This document shows, in pieces, positions 29,301-37,950 of a stretch of DNA of 64,000 bases (the first letter of the stretch is position 1; each line of letters begins with the position of its first letter). Where the stretch lies: positions 434,001-498,000 of the forward strand of contig MKTZ01000015.1 in NCBI GenBank assembly GCA_001898505.1, read 5' to 3'. The notes under the pieces are model-generated. The model had not been told where the DNA came from, searched no databases, and saw only the letters and a list, made by a program, of their open reading frames with translations. Source of the DNA: Sphingobacteriales bacterium 50-39 (GTDB lineage Bacteria > Bacteroidota > Bacteroidia > Chitinophagales > Chitinophagaceae). The position numbers were made by a program, and so were the translations under genes.

Positions 29301-29338
29301 AAGATGAGAAGAGAAAATGAATAACGTAAGCAGTTCAT
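26327..29338 (-). CDS. SusC-family TonB-dependent transporter of the dextran locus
   Basis: 1003 residues from ATG 29338, the start of a good signal peptide (MNCLRYSFSLLILLLLLAPCLSQAQ); the frame extends 29 codons upstream through the HTCS leader and is not used. Regulatory-like domain (GKVSGKILSGGDGGPMEGVTV), plug (NVVVIGYGTVKKKDLTGSVASV, GRASGVQVISSGAPGSNVTFRIRGTG, DPLIVVDGVP, VLKDASAAAIYGSRGANGVILVSTKKG) and barrel ending VTRTISVGININL. Imports isomaltooligosaccharides from GH66 action, by context. First gene of the minus-strand set and divergent from its HTCS regulator, 135 bases apart. Confidence 0.96.
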   Translation of the reverse strand: MNCLRYSFSLLILLLLLAPCLSQAQTGKVSGKILSGGDGGPMEGVTVRVKGRANAATVTNAAGQFTIFSGARDTLLFSYTGYESAVIALDGRDNVEVTLTPSGGKLQNVVVIGYGTVKKKDLTGSVASVDTKELSSLPVANIGDAVEGRASGVQVISSGAPGSNVTFRIRGTGTINNADPLIVVDGVPTDAPLNNLDPNDIASFDVLKDASAAAIYGSRGANGVILVSTKKGANGKGHLSFNYYSAWQRAAKVVKMLNASQFAALNNEMLTAGNQTVNPAFAHPDSLGEGTDWLGALFRTAPMRHFSLSYSGGSDKYNYYVSGGVLDQQGIVTQTSYKRYTVQFNSQARPLNWISFGNNLTLTVDDKPSGSYDIRSTMASNPVQPLYNKDGTWSNVLGNPLWYGDITNQIGTAHVNQNETKGYNVLGSAYAELALFRGLKFKTTGGIQAQFFDSRSWAPVYNFQPNPQTSAYLFQQYNKNLTYLWDNYFTYDRNFGADHHLTVLAGSSAQNNRYDFLNGNKTGFPSDVTQQMSSGTGVTNTGGNASEWSLLSFMGRVNYTYQDKYLVTATLRRDGSSRFGGNNKYGTFPSASLAWRISKEDFFQGLPFINDLKLRAGYGVTGNQNIGNYSFASALQIAQYNFNGHPVSIVYPLVLPNPNVQWEQVSQGNIGIDASLLDSRVNVTVDAYVKNTSKMLVPAIVPVTTGYSSTVVPSVNAASMQNKGIEVTVSTKNMTGPFTWSTDLNISFNQNIIKSLNDSTPLYVDNYGLNAYFGIDQVGHPANEFYGYVMNGIFQSQKEVDNHALQQAGTTAANSTSPGDIRFADLNSDGVINEKDRTYIGDPNPRFIYSMGNSFSYKGFDLNIYLQGVYGNKIFNANNINQESMSIAQNQTTRTLQRWEGPGTSSYMPRAIYGDPNQNTRVSNRYIEDGSYLRVKNITLGYTFSPSLTRRAGISSLRLYGSCQNVYTFTHYSGFDPEVGVNGVDYSVYPVTRTISVGININL

Positions 29339-29473
29339 GATGCAATCGTTTAGGTGCGTAAAATAACGATCCGGCGGCGAATTCCTGTTTCCTATACGTA
29401 CCAACTTATTATCAAAACGTCTCAATTTGTTCCACGGGATTACGATATCATTTCGCTATTTTTAGGCCCGCCG

Positions 29474-32400
29474 ATGAAAAAATGGTTGCTGATATTATCA
29501 ATGCTCACAGCGGGTAAATACCTGGCCGCGCAATCCTATTATTTCCGCAATTACCAGGTAGGCGATGGCATATCCAGCAACACGATTACCTGCATCGCTC
29601 AGGACAAAAAAGGGTTCCTGTGGTTCGGTACGCGCAATGGGCTTAACAGATATGACGGGGCCGGCTTCCGGCAATTCCGCAACGATGCGGGCGACCCCGG
29701 CAGCCTGGGCAACAACTCCATCCTATGCCTGGCGGAGGACACAGCGGAACATCTCTGGGTAGGCACCCATGAAGGCGTCTACCTTTATGATCCGGTGCAT
29801 GAAAAATTTTCACGCTTCGACAGGATACCCCGCGCAGAAGTGCGGTTCGTAGCCGGCGACCACACGGGCAATATCTGGCTGATCTCCGGCAATGTCCTGT
29901 ATAAATTCAACGCCACTTCCAACAAACTGCTGGCCTATTATATGTCCGGCGGCGGCGCCGTGGCGCTCGGCATCGGAGACAACGGCGCTATCTGGTGCGC
30001 TACCCTCTCCGGACTGGCTAAATTGTACGATCCATCCTCAGACAAATTCATCGACTATGACATCGCCGCATTGCAGAAAAGCGCCGCACCCATCTATATA
30101 CAGACCCTCTATCCTGTAACGGACACTACCGTCCTCATCGCCACCCTGCAACAGGCTCTTCTGCTCGATACAAAGACCGGCCGTTGCCGCAATGTGTTCC
30201 AGGGACACCCCTGGGCAGATCATATCCAGGTGCATAAGATCATTCGCCAATCCGACGGCCGATTCTGGTTCGGGACAGAGAATGGATTGTATATACTCGA
30301 CCTGTCCACCGGCGACGCTCAGCTCATACAGAAACGCTATGCCGACCCGTATTCCATCAACGACAACGTGATCACGGATTTCTGGAGAGACAAGGAAGGC
30401 AGCACCTGGGTAGGCACCTTCTTCGGCGGCGTCAATTACTATTCACGGCAGCTGAACCAGTTCCAGAAATATTTTCCTCAACCCGGAGCGGGTAGCCTCA
30501 GCGGCAACCTCGTCCATGAAATATGCGCGGACAAGGCGGGCAACCTTTGGATCGGTACGGAGGATGGAGGGTTGAACAAGCTGGATGCCCACACAGGCCT
30601 GTTCAAGCATTTCACACCGGGCAAAAAGCCTGGCGACATTTCCTACCAGAACATCCATGGGCTGCTGGCCGACGGCGACACCCTCTGGATCGGCACCTAT
30701 GAACATGGCCTGGACCTCATGGACCTCCGGACGGAAAAGGTGATAAAGCATTATGAAAAAAACAATGAGCCGGGATCGCTGCGCGGGAACTTTATCGTCA
30801 CCATTTACAAGACTCCAAAGGGAGATATCCTCATCGGAACCTGGGACGGCCTCTACCGGTACGACAGGAACAAAAAGAACTTCCAGCTGCTGCCCTATTT
30901 CAACCGGCAGGCCCAGGCCATCCATCAGGACGCCGAAGGAACGTTGTGGGTGGCCAGCTATGGCAGTGGCGTCTATTTCAATAATGAAGCCACAGGAGTG
31001 AAAGGGAATTTTCAACATGATCCTAAAGACACGAATTCCTTACCCAATAATTACGTCAACAATCTGTATGAAGACAGCCGGCATAATATCTGGTTCTGCA
31101 CGGAAAGCGGACTCTGTAGATACGACCGCAGCCGCCGCAAGATCATACGTTGCGCGGAAGAGCCTGGCCTGAGAGACAAGCAGGTCTTCCGGGTGCTGGA
31201 AGACGACAACGGCATGATCTGGGTCTCCACCTCGAAAGGATTGGTTAGTATGGACCCGGAAAAGAATACAGGCAGGGTCTTCAACACCGACTATGGGCTT
31301 CTGAGCGATCAGTTCAACTATAACTCCGCCTACAAGGACAACAGCGGCAGGCTGTTCTTCGGGACGGTGAAAGGCATGATCAGCTTTGCACCCTCCGCCA
31401 TCGTCCGCAATACCTTTATACCCCCCGTCGATATCACCAGCCTGCAGGTGAACAACAGCGACCTGAAGATCGGCGTCCCCGGTTCCCGCTTCCCCCAGGC
31501 CCTCCCTTATTCTACCTCCATCACCCTCCCCTACGACAGTTCTACCATCAGCATACAAGTGGCCGCCCTCAGCTATACCATGCCCTCCATGAACGAATAC
31601 CTCTATAAAATGGAAGGACTGGACAAGGATTGGGTACACCTGAAGGGCGCCCGGAAGATCTACTATACCAAGCTGCCACCCGGGGACTATGTGTTCAAAG
31701 TAAAAGGTTCCTCCGCCGGAGAGGTATGGAATGATAAAGAGACCACCCTTGCCATCCACATCCTGCCGCCACTGTGGGCCCGTCCCTGGGCCTATGTGCT
31801 CTATGTGCTGACAGCGCTGGCCGTCGTGTTCATACTCGTCCGGTATTATTACATTGCATTGCGGGAAAAGAACCAGCGGAAAATTAAAACCCTGGAAATT
31901 GAAAAAGAGCGCGAAATTTACAACGCCAAGATCGAATTCTTTACCAATATCACTCATGAGATCCGGACACCGCTGACCCTTATAAAATTACCCGTTGAAA
32001 AATTATTAAGACACGGCGTCTCGGACCCTGCCCTAATCGAAAATCTGGTTATGATCGACAAGAATACCAACCGGCTCATCCACCTCACCGACCAGCTCCT
32101 GGACTTCCGCAAGGCTGAAGCCAACAACTACACCCTGAACTTCGTCAAGACGGATATCAACGAGCTGCTAAGAGAGCTCTTTGCCACCTATAAACCTATC
32201 GCCGAAGAAAAAAAGCTCAGCTTCCGGCTGGAGATACCCCGCGTGACCCTGCTGGCCTATGTAGACCCCGAAGCTTTCCGGAAGATCCTCAGCAATCTCT
32301 TCAGCAATGCCCTCAAATATGCCGATCAGACCATCCTCATCCGGCTCCTGCCGTTCAACAGCGACGACCATCAGTTCCATATAGAATTTAAAAATGACGG

Positions 32401-33454
32401 TTTCCGGATACCGGCGGATATGAGGGAAAGGATATTCGAGCCCTTCTTCCGGCTGAAACAAACGGAGAAATACGCCGGCACCGGCATCGGCCTTCCCCTG
32501 TCCAGATCGCTGGCGGAATTGCACAAGGGAACCCTCCGGCTGAAAGAACCTTCCGATACATTCAATACCTTCTACCTGTCTATTCCCATTCATCAGCAGA
32601 ATGAGATCGACCTGGGTGAATACGAGACCATTGAAAGCAGCGCCCATCCTTCTTCTCCTGAAGATGTACAAGACCGTCCTTATCATCCCTCTCAACCCAC
32701 CCTGCTCCTCGTCGAGGACAATAAGGAGATCGCCGGCTTCCTGCAGAAAGAGCTGTACTCCAAATTCAACGTACACACAGCGTCCAACGGCCAGGAGGCG
32801 CTCGAGGTGCTGTCCGGCGAAACTATACAATTGGTGATCAGCGATATCATGATGCCCGTCATGGATGGGATAGAGCTATGCCGGAAAATGAAGACGGACA
32901 TTCAATACAGCCACATACCCATCATCCTGCTCACCGCGAAGAACACGATAAAGTCCAGGATCGAAGGGCTGGAAACAGGCGCCGACGCCTACATCGAAAA
33001 ACCCTTTGTATTCGAGCACCTGCTGGCGCAGATCAACAACCTGCTGCACAACCGCAACATCGTAAAAGAATACTACGCCCATTCTCCCCTCGCTCATATA
33101 AAAGGGATCGCTTCCTCGAAGGCCGATACATCCTTCCTGGAAGAGCTGCAGCGGATCATCGACGAAAGAATTACGGACACCGACCTGGATGTGGATATGC
33201 TTGCCAGGATGATGAATATGAGCAGGGGCACTTTTTACAGAAAGATAAAAGGTCTCTCCGATCTGACCCCTAATGAGCTGATCACTATCTCCCGGTTAAA
33301 AAAGGCGGCCGAACTGCTGGCCGAAGGGAAATATAAGATCACGGAGGTGGGCCGTATGGTAGGCTATCACCTGAACAGTAATTTTTCCAGGGACTTTTCC
33401 AGGCAGTTCGGCATGTCGCCCTCTGTCTATGTGAAGAACCTTCAAGGATCCTAA
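29474..33454 (+). CDS. Hybrid two-component system sensor-regulator (HTCS), AraC output
   Basis: 1326 residues from ATG 29474 (signal MKKWLLILSMLTAGKYLAAQ); upstream in-frame codons overlap the SusC promoter. Periplasmic part: two-component propeller repeats (residues 20-670, repeated GFLWFGTRNGLNRYDG-like units) and a Y_Y_Y domain (about 690-760). One membrane helix (about 770-795) leads to HisKA with phospho-His828 in FTNITHEIRTPLTL, HATPase (FSNALKYAD, GTGIGLPLSRSLAELH), receiver domain with Asp1124 in LVISDIMMPVMDG, and an AraC-type DNA-binding domain (about 1225-1326, MNMSRGTFYRKIKGLSDLTPNELI). It senses a glucan fragment in the periplasm and activates the divergent susC operon. All catalytic residues are present. 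Confidence 0.97.
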   Translation: MKKWLLILSMLTAGKYLAAQSYYFRNYQVGDGISSNTITCIAQDKKGFLWFGTRNGLNRYDGAGFRQFRNDAGDPGSLGNNSILCLAEDTAEHLWVGTHEGVYLYDPVHEKFSRFDRIPRAEVRFVAGDHTGNIWLISGNVLYKFNATSNKLLAYYMSGGGAVALGIGDNGAIWCATLSGLAKLYDPSSDKFIDYDIAALQKSAAPIYIQTLYPVTDTTVLIATLQQALLLDTKTGRCRNVFQGHPWADHIQVHKIIRQSDGRFWFGTENGLYILDLSTGDAQLIQKRYADPYSINDNVITDFWRDKEGSTWVGTFFGGVNYYSRQLNQFQKYFPQPGAGSLSGNLVHEICADKAGNLWIGTEDGGLNKLDAHTGLFKHFTPGKKPGDISYQNIHGLLADGDTLWIGTYEHGLDLMDLRTEKVIKHYEKNNEPGSLRGNFIVTIYKTPKGDILIGTWDGLYRYDRNKKNFQLLPYFNRQAQAIHQDAEGTLWVASYGSGVYFNNEATGVKGNFQHDPKDTNSLPNNYVNNLYEDSRHNIWFCTESGLCRYDRSRRKIIRCAEEPGLRDKQVFRVLEDDNGMIWVSTSKGLVSMDPEKNTGRVFNTDYGLLSDQFNYNSAYKDNSGRLFFGTVKGMISFAPSAIVRNTFIPPVDITSLQVNNSDLKIGVPGSRFPQALPYSTSITLPYDSSTISIQVAALSYTMPSMNEYLYKMEGLDKDWVHLKGARKIYYTKLPPGDYVFKVKGSSAGEVWNDKETTLAIHILPPLWARPWAYVLYVLTALAVVFILVRYYYIALREKNQRKIKTLEIEKEREIYNAKIEFFTNITHEIRTPLTLIKLPVEKLLRHGVSDPALIENLVMIDKNTNRLIHLTDQLLDFRKAEANNYTLNFVKTDINELLRELFATYKPIAEEKKLSFRLEIPRVTLLAYVDPEAFRKILSNLFSNALKYADQTILIRLLPFNSDDHQFHIEFKNDGFRIPADMRERIFEPFFRLKQTEKYAGTGIGLPLSRSLAELHKGTLRLKEPSDTFNTFYLSIPIHQQNEIDLGEYETIESSAHPSSPEDVQDRPYHPSQPTLLLVEDNKEIAGFLQKELYSKFNVHTASNGQEALEVLSGETIQLVISDIMMPVMDGIELCRKMKTDIQYSHIPIILLTAKNTIKSRIEGLETGADAYIEKPFVFEHLLAQINNLLHNRNIVKEYYAHSPLAHIKGIASSKADTSFLEELQRIIDERITDTDLDVDMLARMMNMSRGTFYRKIKGLSDLTPNELITISRLKKAAELLAEGKYKITEVGRMVGYHLNSNFSRDFSRQFGMSPSVYVKNLQGS

Positions 33455-33532
33455 CCTCACCCTATTCAGCCCATCCCCCGTCCCTAATGCAACGTTTTCC
33501 CCGCCCAGCGTGTCAATCTACAAATCGCTCTC

Positions 33533-34231
33533 ATGAGAAACTTGCTCCTTTTCCTGGCCGCAACCACTACTACCGTCCTAACAGCCACCTCCTGCTCGAG
33601 GTCCAGCTCTCCAGCCCCTGACAATGGCTGCATCCAACGGATCGTGATCAAACAGTCCGATGCCGGCCTCTCTCCCGAACATACCAGGACGGCAGACAGC
33701 CTCTTTGATGTAAACCACATCGATCATCGCAATTATCGATACTATGCATTTCAATCCGACACCTTTCAGACACTATATTCCCCTTTTAAAAAATATGACG
33801 AGAAAGTCATCCGGCTGGACCAGTACGTCAATGGACTGAGAATATTCAATGGAGAGATAAACTATATCTTTTGGGACGGGGCACTCCATTATATAGCCGG
33901 CAAGCCGATACAAAGCGCCAATCTCGATACCATTTCATCCCTTTCTCTCCGACGGTTACGAACAATGTTCACCAGCGAGCTCCTCAGGCCAGGCGCCAAT
34001 GTCACCCCGGGATTCACCGACAGTTGCTATAAGGCTGAGTTTGGATATTTCAACCTGTCCAACGACCTCGAGCCGCAGAACCTCGTCAAGGCCTGGCGCG
34101 TGACGATCAACTATTCCAGCGCCAGTTGGTATGCCCCCTATGGTTATGGATACCCCTATGATGGTTATCCCGCCGCCTACTATAAAGACAATGGACAGCT
34201 TATCGGATTTGCCGGGAATATCATCAACTGA
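33533..34231 (+). CDS. Lipoprotein of unknown function
   Basis: 232 residues with a lipoprotein signal (MRNLLLFLAATTTTVLTATSCSRS, Cys in ATSC). The mature protein opens with NGCIQRIVIKQSDAGL and contains a repeated FxS/FNG pattern (YVNGLRIFNGEINYIFWDGALHYI) like PepSY/FTP-type prodomain folds; the C-terminus is rich in Tyr, Pro and Gly (YAPYGYGYPYDGYPAAYY). I do not know its function. It lies 78 bases after the HTCS and ends four bases from the convergent phosphoesterase gene. A broken paralogue sits at 18424-18772, also directly behind a Sus-type gene. Confidence 0.8.
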   Translation: MRNLLLFLAATTTTVLTATSCSRSSSPAPDNGCIQRIVIKQSDAGLSPEHTRTADSLFDVNHIDHRNYRYYAFQSDTFQTLYSPFKKYDEKVIRLDQYVNGLRIFNGEINYIFWDGALHYIAGKPIQSANLDTISSLSLRRLRTMFTSELLRPGANVTPGFTDSCYKAEFGYFNLSNDLEPQNLVKAWRVTINYSSASWYAPYGYGYPYDGYPAAYYKDNGQLIGFAGNIIN

Positions 34232-34235
34232 TACC

Positions 34236-37200
34236 TCAATACTGCCACCCCAGTTTAATAAGGGCCATACCCCCTTCCGTGCCTTGCGCATAGTTGGCCG
34301 TCAGTATAAATTGTCTCAGGGGGCTTACCCAGATCCCGCCTCCATACCCATCATGCCAGCTGTTGCTCTTTTCGCCGGCCAGCCATACCCTTCCCACGTC
34401 GTTGAACAGGTGTATCCCAAAAGCTCCGGGGAAAAGATAGCTTCGGAACTCGGCCAATTTGATGCGCAGGTCGATGTTATGATACACCGCCTCGTCGCCT
34501 GCAAAACGGAATTTGCGGTAGCCCCGCAGGTTCTCCGTCGCCCCCAGGAACTGCGCCTGGTAGAACTCGTAATTTCCGAACGTCTTGCCATAACCCGCCC
34601 TCGTGGCGATCACCACATTCTTACGGGTATTGAAGCTGATGAACAGCGCCAGGTCCGACTGAAGTTGCGAAAAATTATTACTTGCATGGCTCAGTCCGCC
34701 ATAGGCTGCAAAGTTCGACTCCCAGTAAATACCCCTGCCCGGGTTGATCTTATCATCCCGGTTGTCGATGATCACGGTAGCCTTGCCGCCCGCATAGGAC
34801 TTCGACCGATATAGCATAGCCTTGTTGAGCCCATTCAGTTCCGTATGGTTGATGAACCGGTCTTTATTATCCGCGCTGTCCAGGTTCACATGCTCGAAGG
34901 CAGGCCCTGCTGCCAGCTGTAACACCCTGCCCAGCTTCTTGCGTAGCTGCAGATCCGCATCATATTGAACAAACCGGGCCCTGTAATAACGGATACCCTC
35001 CGGCGCGTGCTTGTCATAGGCCGTCTCATTCCCCAGACCAAAGAAATTGATCGTATTGTTGGGCGCCAGCACCTTCCCATGGACCAGCAGGTCCAGCGAA
35101 CCGATGGCCTTGGTGGCTTCCAATGAATACCTGAACGCATAAGCCTTTGTTGACAGCGAATGCTCCGCCGACAGGATCTGCAAGGTCTTGTACGGATCCT
35201 TGTGAAAACCATGCGTCGTATAACGGAAACCCGCACCGATAAAGAGCCCATCGTCAGGGTTATAGGCAAAGGTCAGCGACGGCGCCAGAATATTATAGTG
35301 GTATCCCAGCGTGGAATTGCCCACATAGCCCATCCGGATGATTTGGTTCACTGACGGATCACGCGACAGGAATTTCCGTTCCGGTCCATTGCCTTCAAAA
35401 GAATTCTTCTCCGTACTCAGATCATATATTCTCGTCTTCCCCGCCGGGGCCTTCACCTCATTTCGATAGTCATCGCTGCCCGGACCTCCGACAATGCGGA
35501 CGATCGTCCTTCCGCCGCCCTCGCCATGGATATGGAACTGGTCGTCCCCACCCTGTCCATACAGCCTGATCTCCCCGGTGACAGCGGATATAAAGGTCCG
35601 GCTGTAGAGCTTCTTACCCGTCTGCCCATCCTTGCTTAGCTTATACACCGTCACAGTGATCGAATCCCCGGGCCGCCGCTCCACATCGAACAATTCACGC
35701 TTGTCGCTGCCATAGATGCTGACAGTTTTGGAGATAAATGCATAATAATGCATCATCTCCCCGACGAAATATTTACGCCGCCCCTTCAGCTGGGCAATGA
35801 TCCAATCCATAGAATAACCCTGCACCGCCGAAGGCTGCTGCTTCAACGCCGACTCGATCAACGAATCCGTCATCAACGCCATCACCGCCTCGGCCCCATC
35901 CCGCCAATCCTTTTCCGTCAGCTCATTTAAATAGTTCCGGTCGAAGTTCCGCGCAGAGTAGCCCAGCCCATCGATGTTCCTCGCCTTGGCCCGAAACCCC
36001 TGCAGAGCCGGCACCGCCCATGCCGAGCCGACGATATATGTAAGAAACCCGTTGTTGATAAAGAATGGTTGGTCCCGGTCCCTTGGCACAGGTGATAGCG
36101 TTTTCCCCTTCCCATTGTCCACCGCCATCCATCGCCATTGATCCTCGTGCCGGTCGAAGTCCATCATGAACAGATCCAGCATCCTCGCCCGCAGGGCCGC
36201 CCGCTGATCCACGTTGTTGTCGTTATCCGACTTCAGCAGGTACTCGAGGTCCCACATATTATAGGTCTTCTTCCCATTGCCGGGCTCATGTTCTTCCAGG
36301 AAGGCAAAGAGATTGCCATAATCCGCCCTGAACCTCCCCAGCCGGGGATCGTCCGGTACATACACCAGCTGTGGCGTAGCATGTGGCACTCCCAACGCCT
36401 GCGCCAGCGGCGGAACGGACAAAGCCGCAAAAGGATAGGAAGCAGACACCCCATCGGACACCAGGTCGCGCACGAGCGCATCACCCTGCAGCACATCCGG
36501 CAAAGCCTGGTCATCCACATATTTCTTTACGCCCCGAAGAACATACTGCCTGCCGTTCGGGCCCGAGATCCGCAGTGAGCGCGTCTGGCTGCCTCCGCCC
36601 CGTTGCAACGGTGTCCAGCCCGTCATATCGAAGACCTTCACCTTCACCGGTGTCGCCCATTCCTTCCGGTAATTGGTCCCAAGCAGCCAGCGTTTGAACC
36701 CGCCCGCCAGGAACTCCCGGTCCCCTACCGCCATCACACTATCGGGGAAGTTCCGGACGATGGCCGTCGTGTCGACATGCGGGATCAGCGGCGTCACCGC
36801 AGCTGTATAAAAAGGCTGGTCGAGCCCCTGCGCCTCCATGGTAAAAAAGCGGATCTCGCTCCGGCCGCTGGCATGCAGCTCGATGGTCGCAAACCCGGTA
36901 TTCTCCCTTGCCATCAGCGAATGCGCCCCCATCTTCACCCGCGTATTCTTCGAACCCGCACCGCTCACCACATAATACACGCTATCTTGTTGCAACAGCT
37001 GTAGCGTATGTTCATGACCGGCAACATGGATGATATTCGAATGCCCCCGGATCACCTCCTCCAGCTGCTCTCTCATTTCCTTATACCGGGGATTACGCGT
37101 ATCCTGCACATTTCCGAGCGCACCCCGGGAGATGGGATAGATAGATCCGATCACCGGCAAAGGAATATACAATCCCGAATGGAGGTCGGTCAACGGAAAA

Positions 37201-37898
37201 ATATGCTGCTTTAAGGTATAGTATCCCCCATGCATCCCATGGGTGTAGAAAGGATGATGCATCGCCAGCACGATCAGCCGGTCCGGGTACAGGCTCACGA
37301 TATCCCGCAAGGCGTTGACGATCGACTTTTCATTCTTGCAATCACAGCCCGATTCAAGCCCCGGTCGCTCGCCCTTATCCTCCAGCCACCACTGGCTGTC
37401 CATACACACCAGCACCATCTTATTCCCGAGCGGGATCGCCACCGGTCCGGGACAGCCTCCCTTGGGGAAGAAATCCACATTCGCCATTCCAAGCCCGGTG
37501 ATATACGCTTCTTCATTCCTCACCTGCTGCCAGCCCCCCGGCCTCCCTTGCTTCCAGTCATGATTCCCCGGCACAAAAAAAGCCTTCGCATTCTTCCCCG
37601 CCACCACCGACACCTGGTAGTCCAGTATCTTTCGAGCCGCATCGAGACCTGCCGCACCATCGGATGGCATGCCCGCCGGGTAGATATTATCGCCAAGATA
37701 CACTAGTACATTGCTGGTGTCATTCCAATCGACATGCTGTTTGAGCCAGTCACACACCGGATGAAGTCCATCCTTCAGCTCCCCGGCATCGCCCACCAGG
37801 AACATCCGCTGAACCACCGGGTCGGTCTGGCTGTACCCAACAAAAGAGATCGCGCCGGCAAAACAAACAAGGCTGATGATTCTTAGTACTGTTCTCAT
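34236..37898 (-). CDS. Calcineurin-like phosphoesterase fused to an outer-membrane beta-barrel
   Basis: 1220 residues from ATG 37898 (signal MRTVLRIISLVCFAGAISFVGYSQ). N-terminal metallophosphoesterase (about 25-330) with FLVGDAGE, YLGDNIYPAG, VPGNHDWKQG, MHHPFYTHGMHGG and VAGHEHTLQLL, i.e. all five metal-ligand blocks. A middle region (about 450-830) has no motif I know. The C-terminal third (about 860-1220: IINPGRGIYW-like DKINPGRGIYWESNFAAYGG, RAGYGKTFGNYEFYQAQFLGATENLRGYRKFRFAGD, ending ALIKLGWQY) is a BamA/TamA-type surface-antigen barrel. This fusion occurs in Bacteroidota; the substrate is unknown. Last gene of a four-gene set. Confidence 0.9.
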   Translation of the reverse strand: MRTVLRIISLVCFAGAISFVGYSQTDPVVQRMFLVGDAGELKDGLHPVCDWLKQHVDWNDTSNVLVYLGDNIYPAGMPSDGAAGLDAARKILDYQVSVVAGKNAKAFFVPGNHDWKQGRPGGWQQVRNEEAYITGLGMANVDFFPKGGCPGPVAIPLGNKMVLVCMDSQWWLEDKGERPGLESGCDCKNEKSIVNALRDIVSLYPDRLIVLAMHHPFYTHGMHGGYYTLKQHIFPLTDLHSGLYIPLPVIGSIYPISRGALGNVQDTRNPRYKEMREQLEEVIRGHSNIIHVAGHEHTLQLLQQDSVYYVVSGAGSKNTRVKMGAHSLMARENTGFATIELHASGRSEIRFFTMEAQGLDQPFYTAAVTPLIPHVDTTAIVRNFPDSVMAVGDREFLAGGFKRWLLGTNYRKEWATPVKVKVFDMTGWTPLQRGGGSQTRSLRISGPNGRQYVLRGVKKYVDDQALPDVLQGDALVRDLVSDGVSASYPFAALSVPPLAQALGVPHATPQLVYVPDDPRLGRFRADYGNLFAFLEEHEPGNGKKTYNMWDLEYLLKSDNDNNVDQRAALRARMLDLFMMDFDRHEDQWRWMAVDNGKGKTLSPVPRDRDQPFFINNGFLTYIVGSAWAVPALQGFRAKARNIDGLGYSARNFDRNYLNELTEKDWRDGAEAVMALMTDSLIESALKQQPSAVQGYSMDWIIAQLKGRRKYFVGEMMHYYAFISKTVSIYGSDKRELFDVERRPGDSITVTVYKLSKDGQTGKKLYSRTFISAVTGEIRLYGQGGDDQFHIHGEGGGRTIVRIVGGPGSDDYRNEVKAPAGKTRIYDLSTEKNSFEGNGPERKFLSRDPSVNQIIRMGYVGNSTLGYHYNILAPSLTFAYNPDDGLFIGAGFRYTTHGFHKDPYKTLQILSAEHSLSTKAYAFRYSLEATKAIGSLDLLVHGKVLAPNNTINFFGLGNETAYDKHAPEGIRYYRARFVQYDADLQLRKKLGRVLQLAAGPAFEHVNLDSADNKDRFINHTELNGLNKAMLYRSKSYAGGKATVIIDNRDDKINPGRGIYWESNFAAYGGLSHASNNFSQLQSDLALFISFNTRKNVVIATRAGYGKTFGNYEFYQAQFLGATENLRGYRKFRFAGDEAVYHNIDLRIKLAEFRSYLFPGAFGIHLFNDVGRVWLAGEKSNSWHDGYGGGIWVSPLRQFILTANYAQGTEGGMALIKLGWQY

Positions 37899-37950
37899 GA
37901 TCGCAATTTTTATTCGCTCCGCGGGCGCCCTCCGGCCCTTCCGCCCGTGC

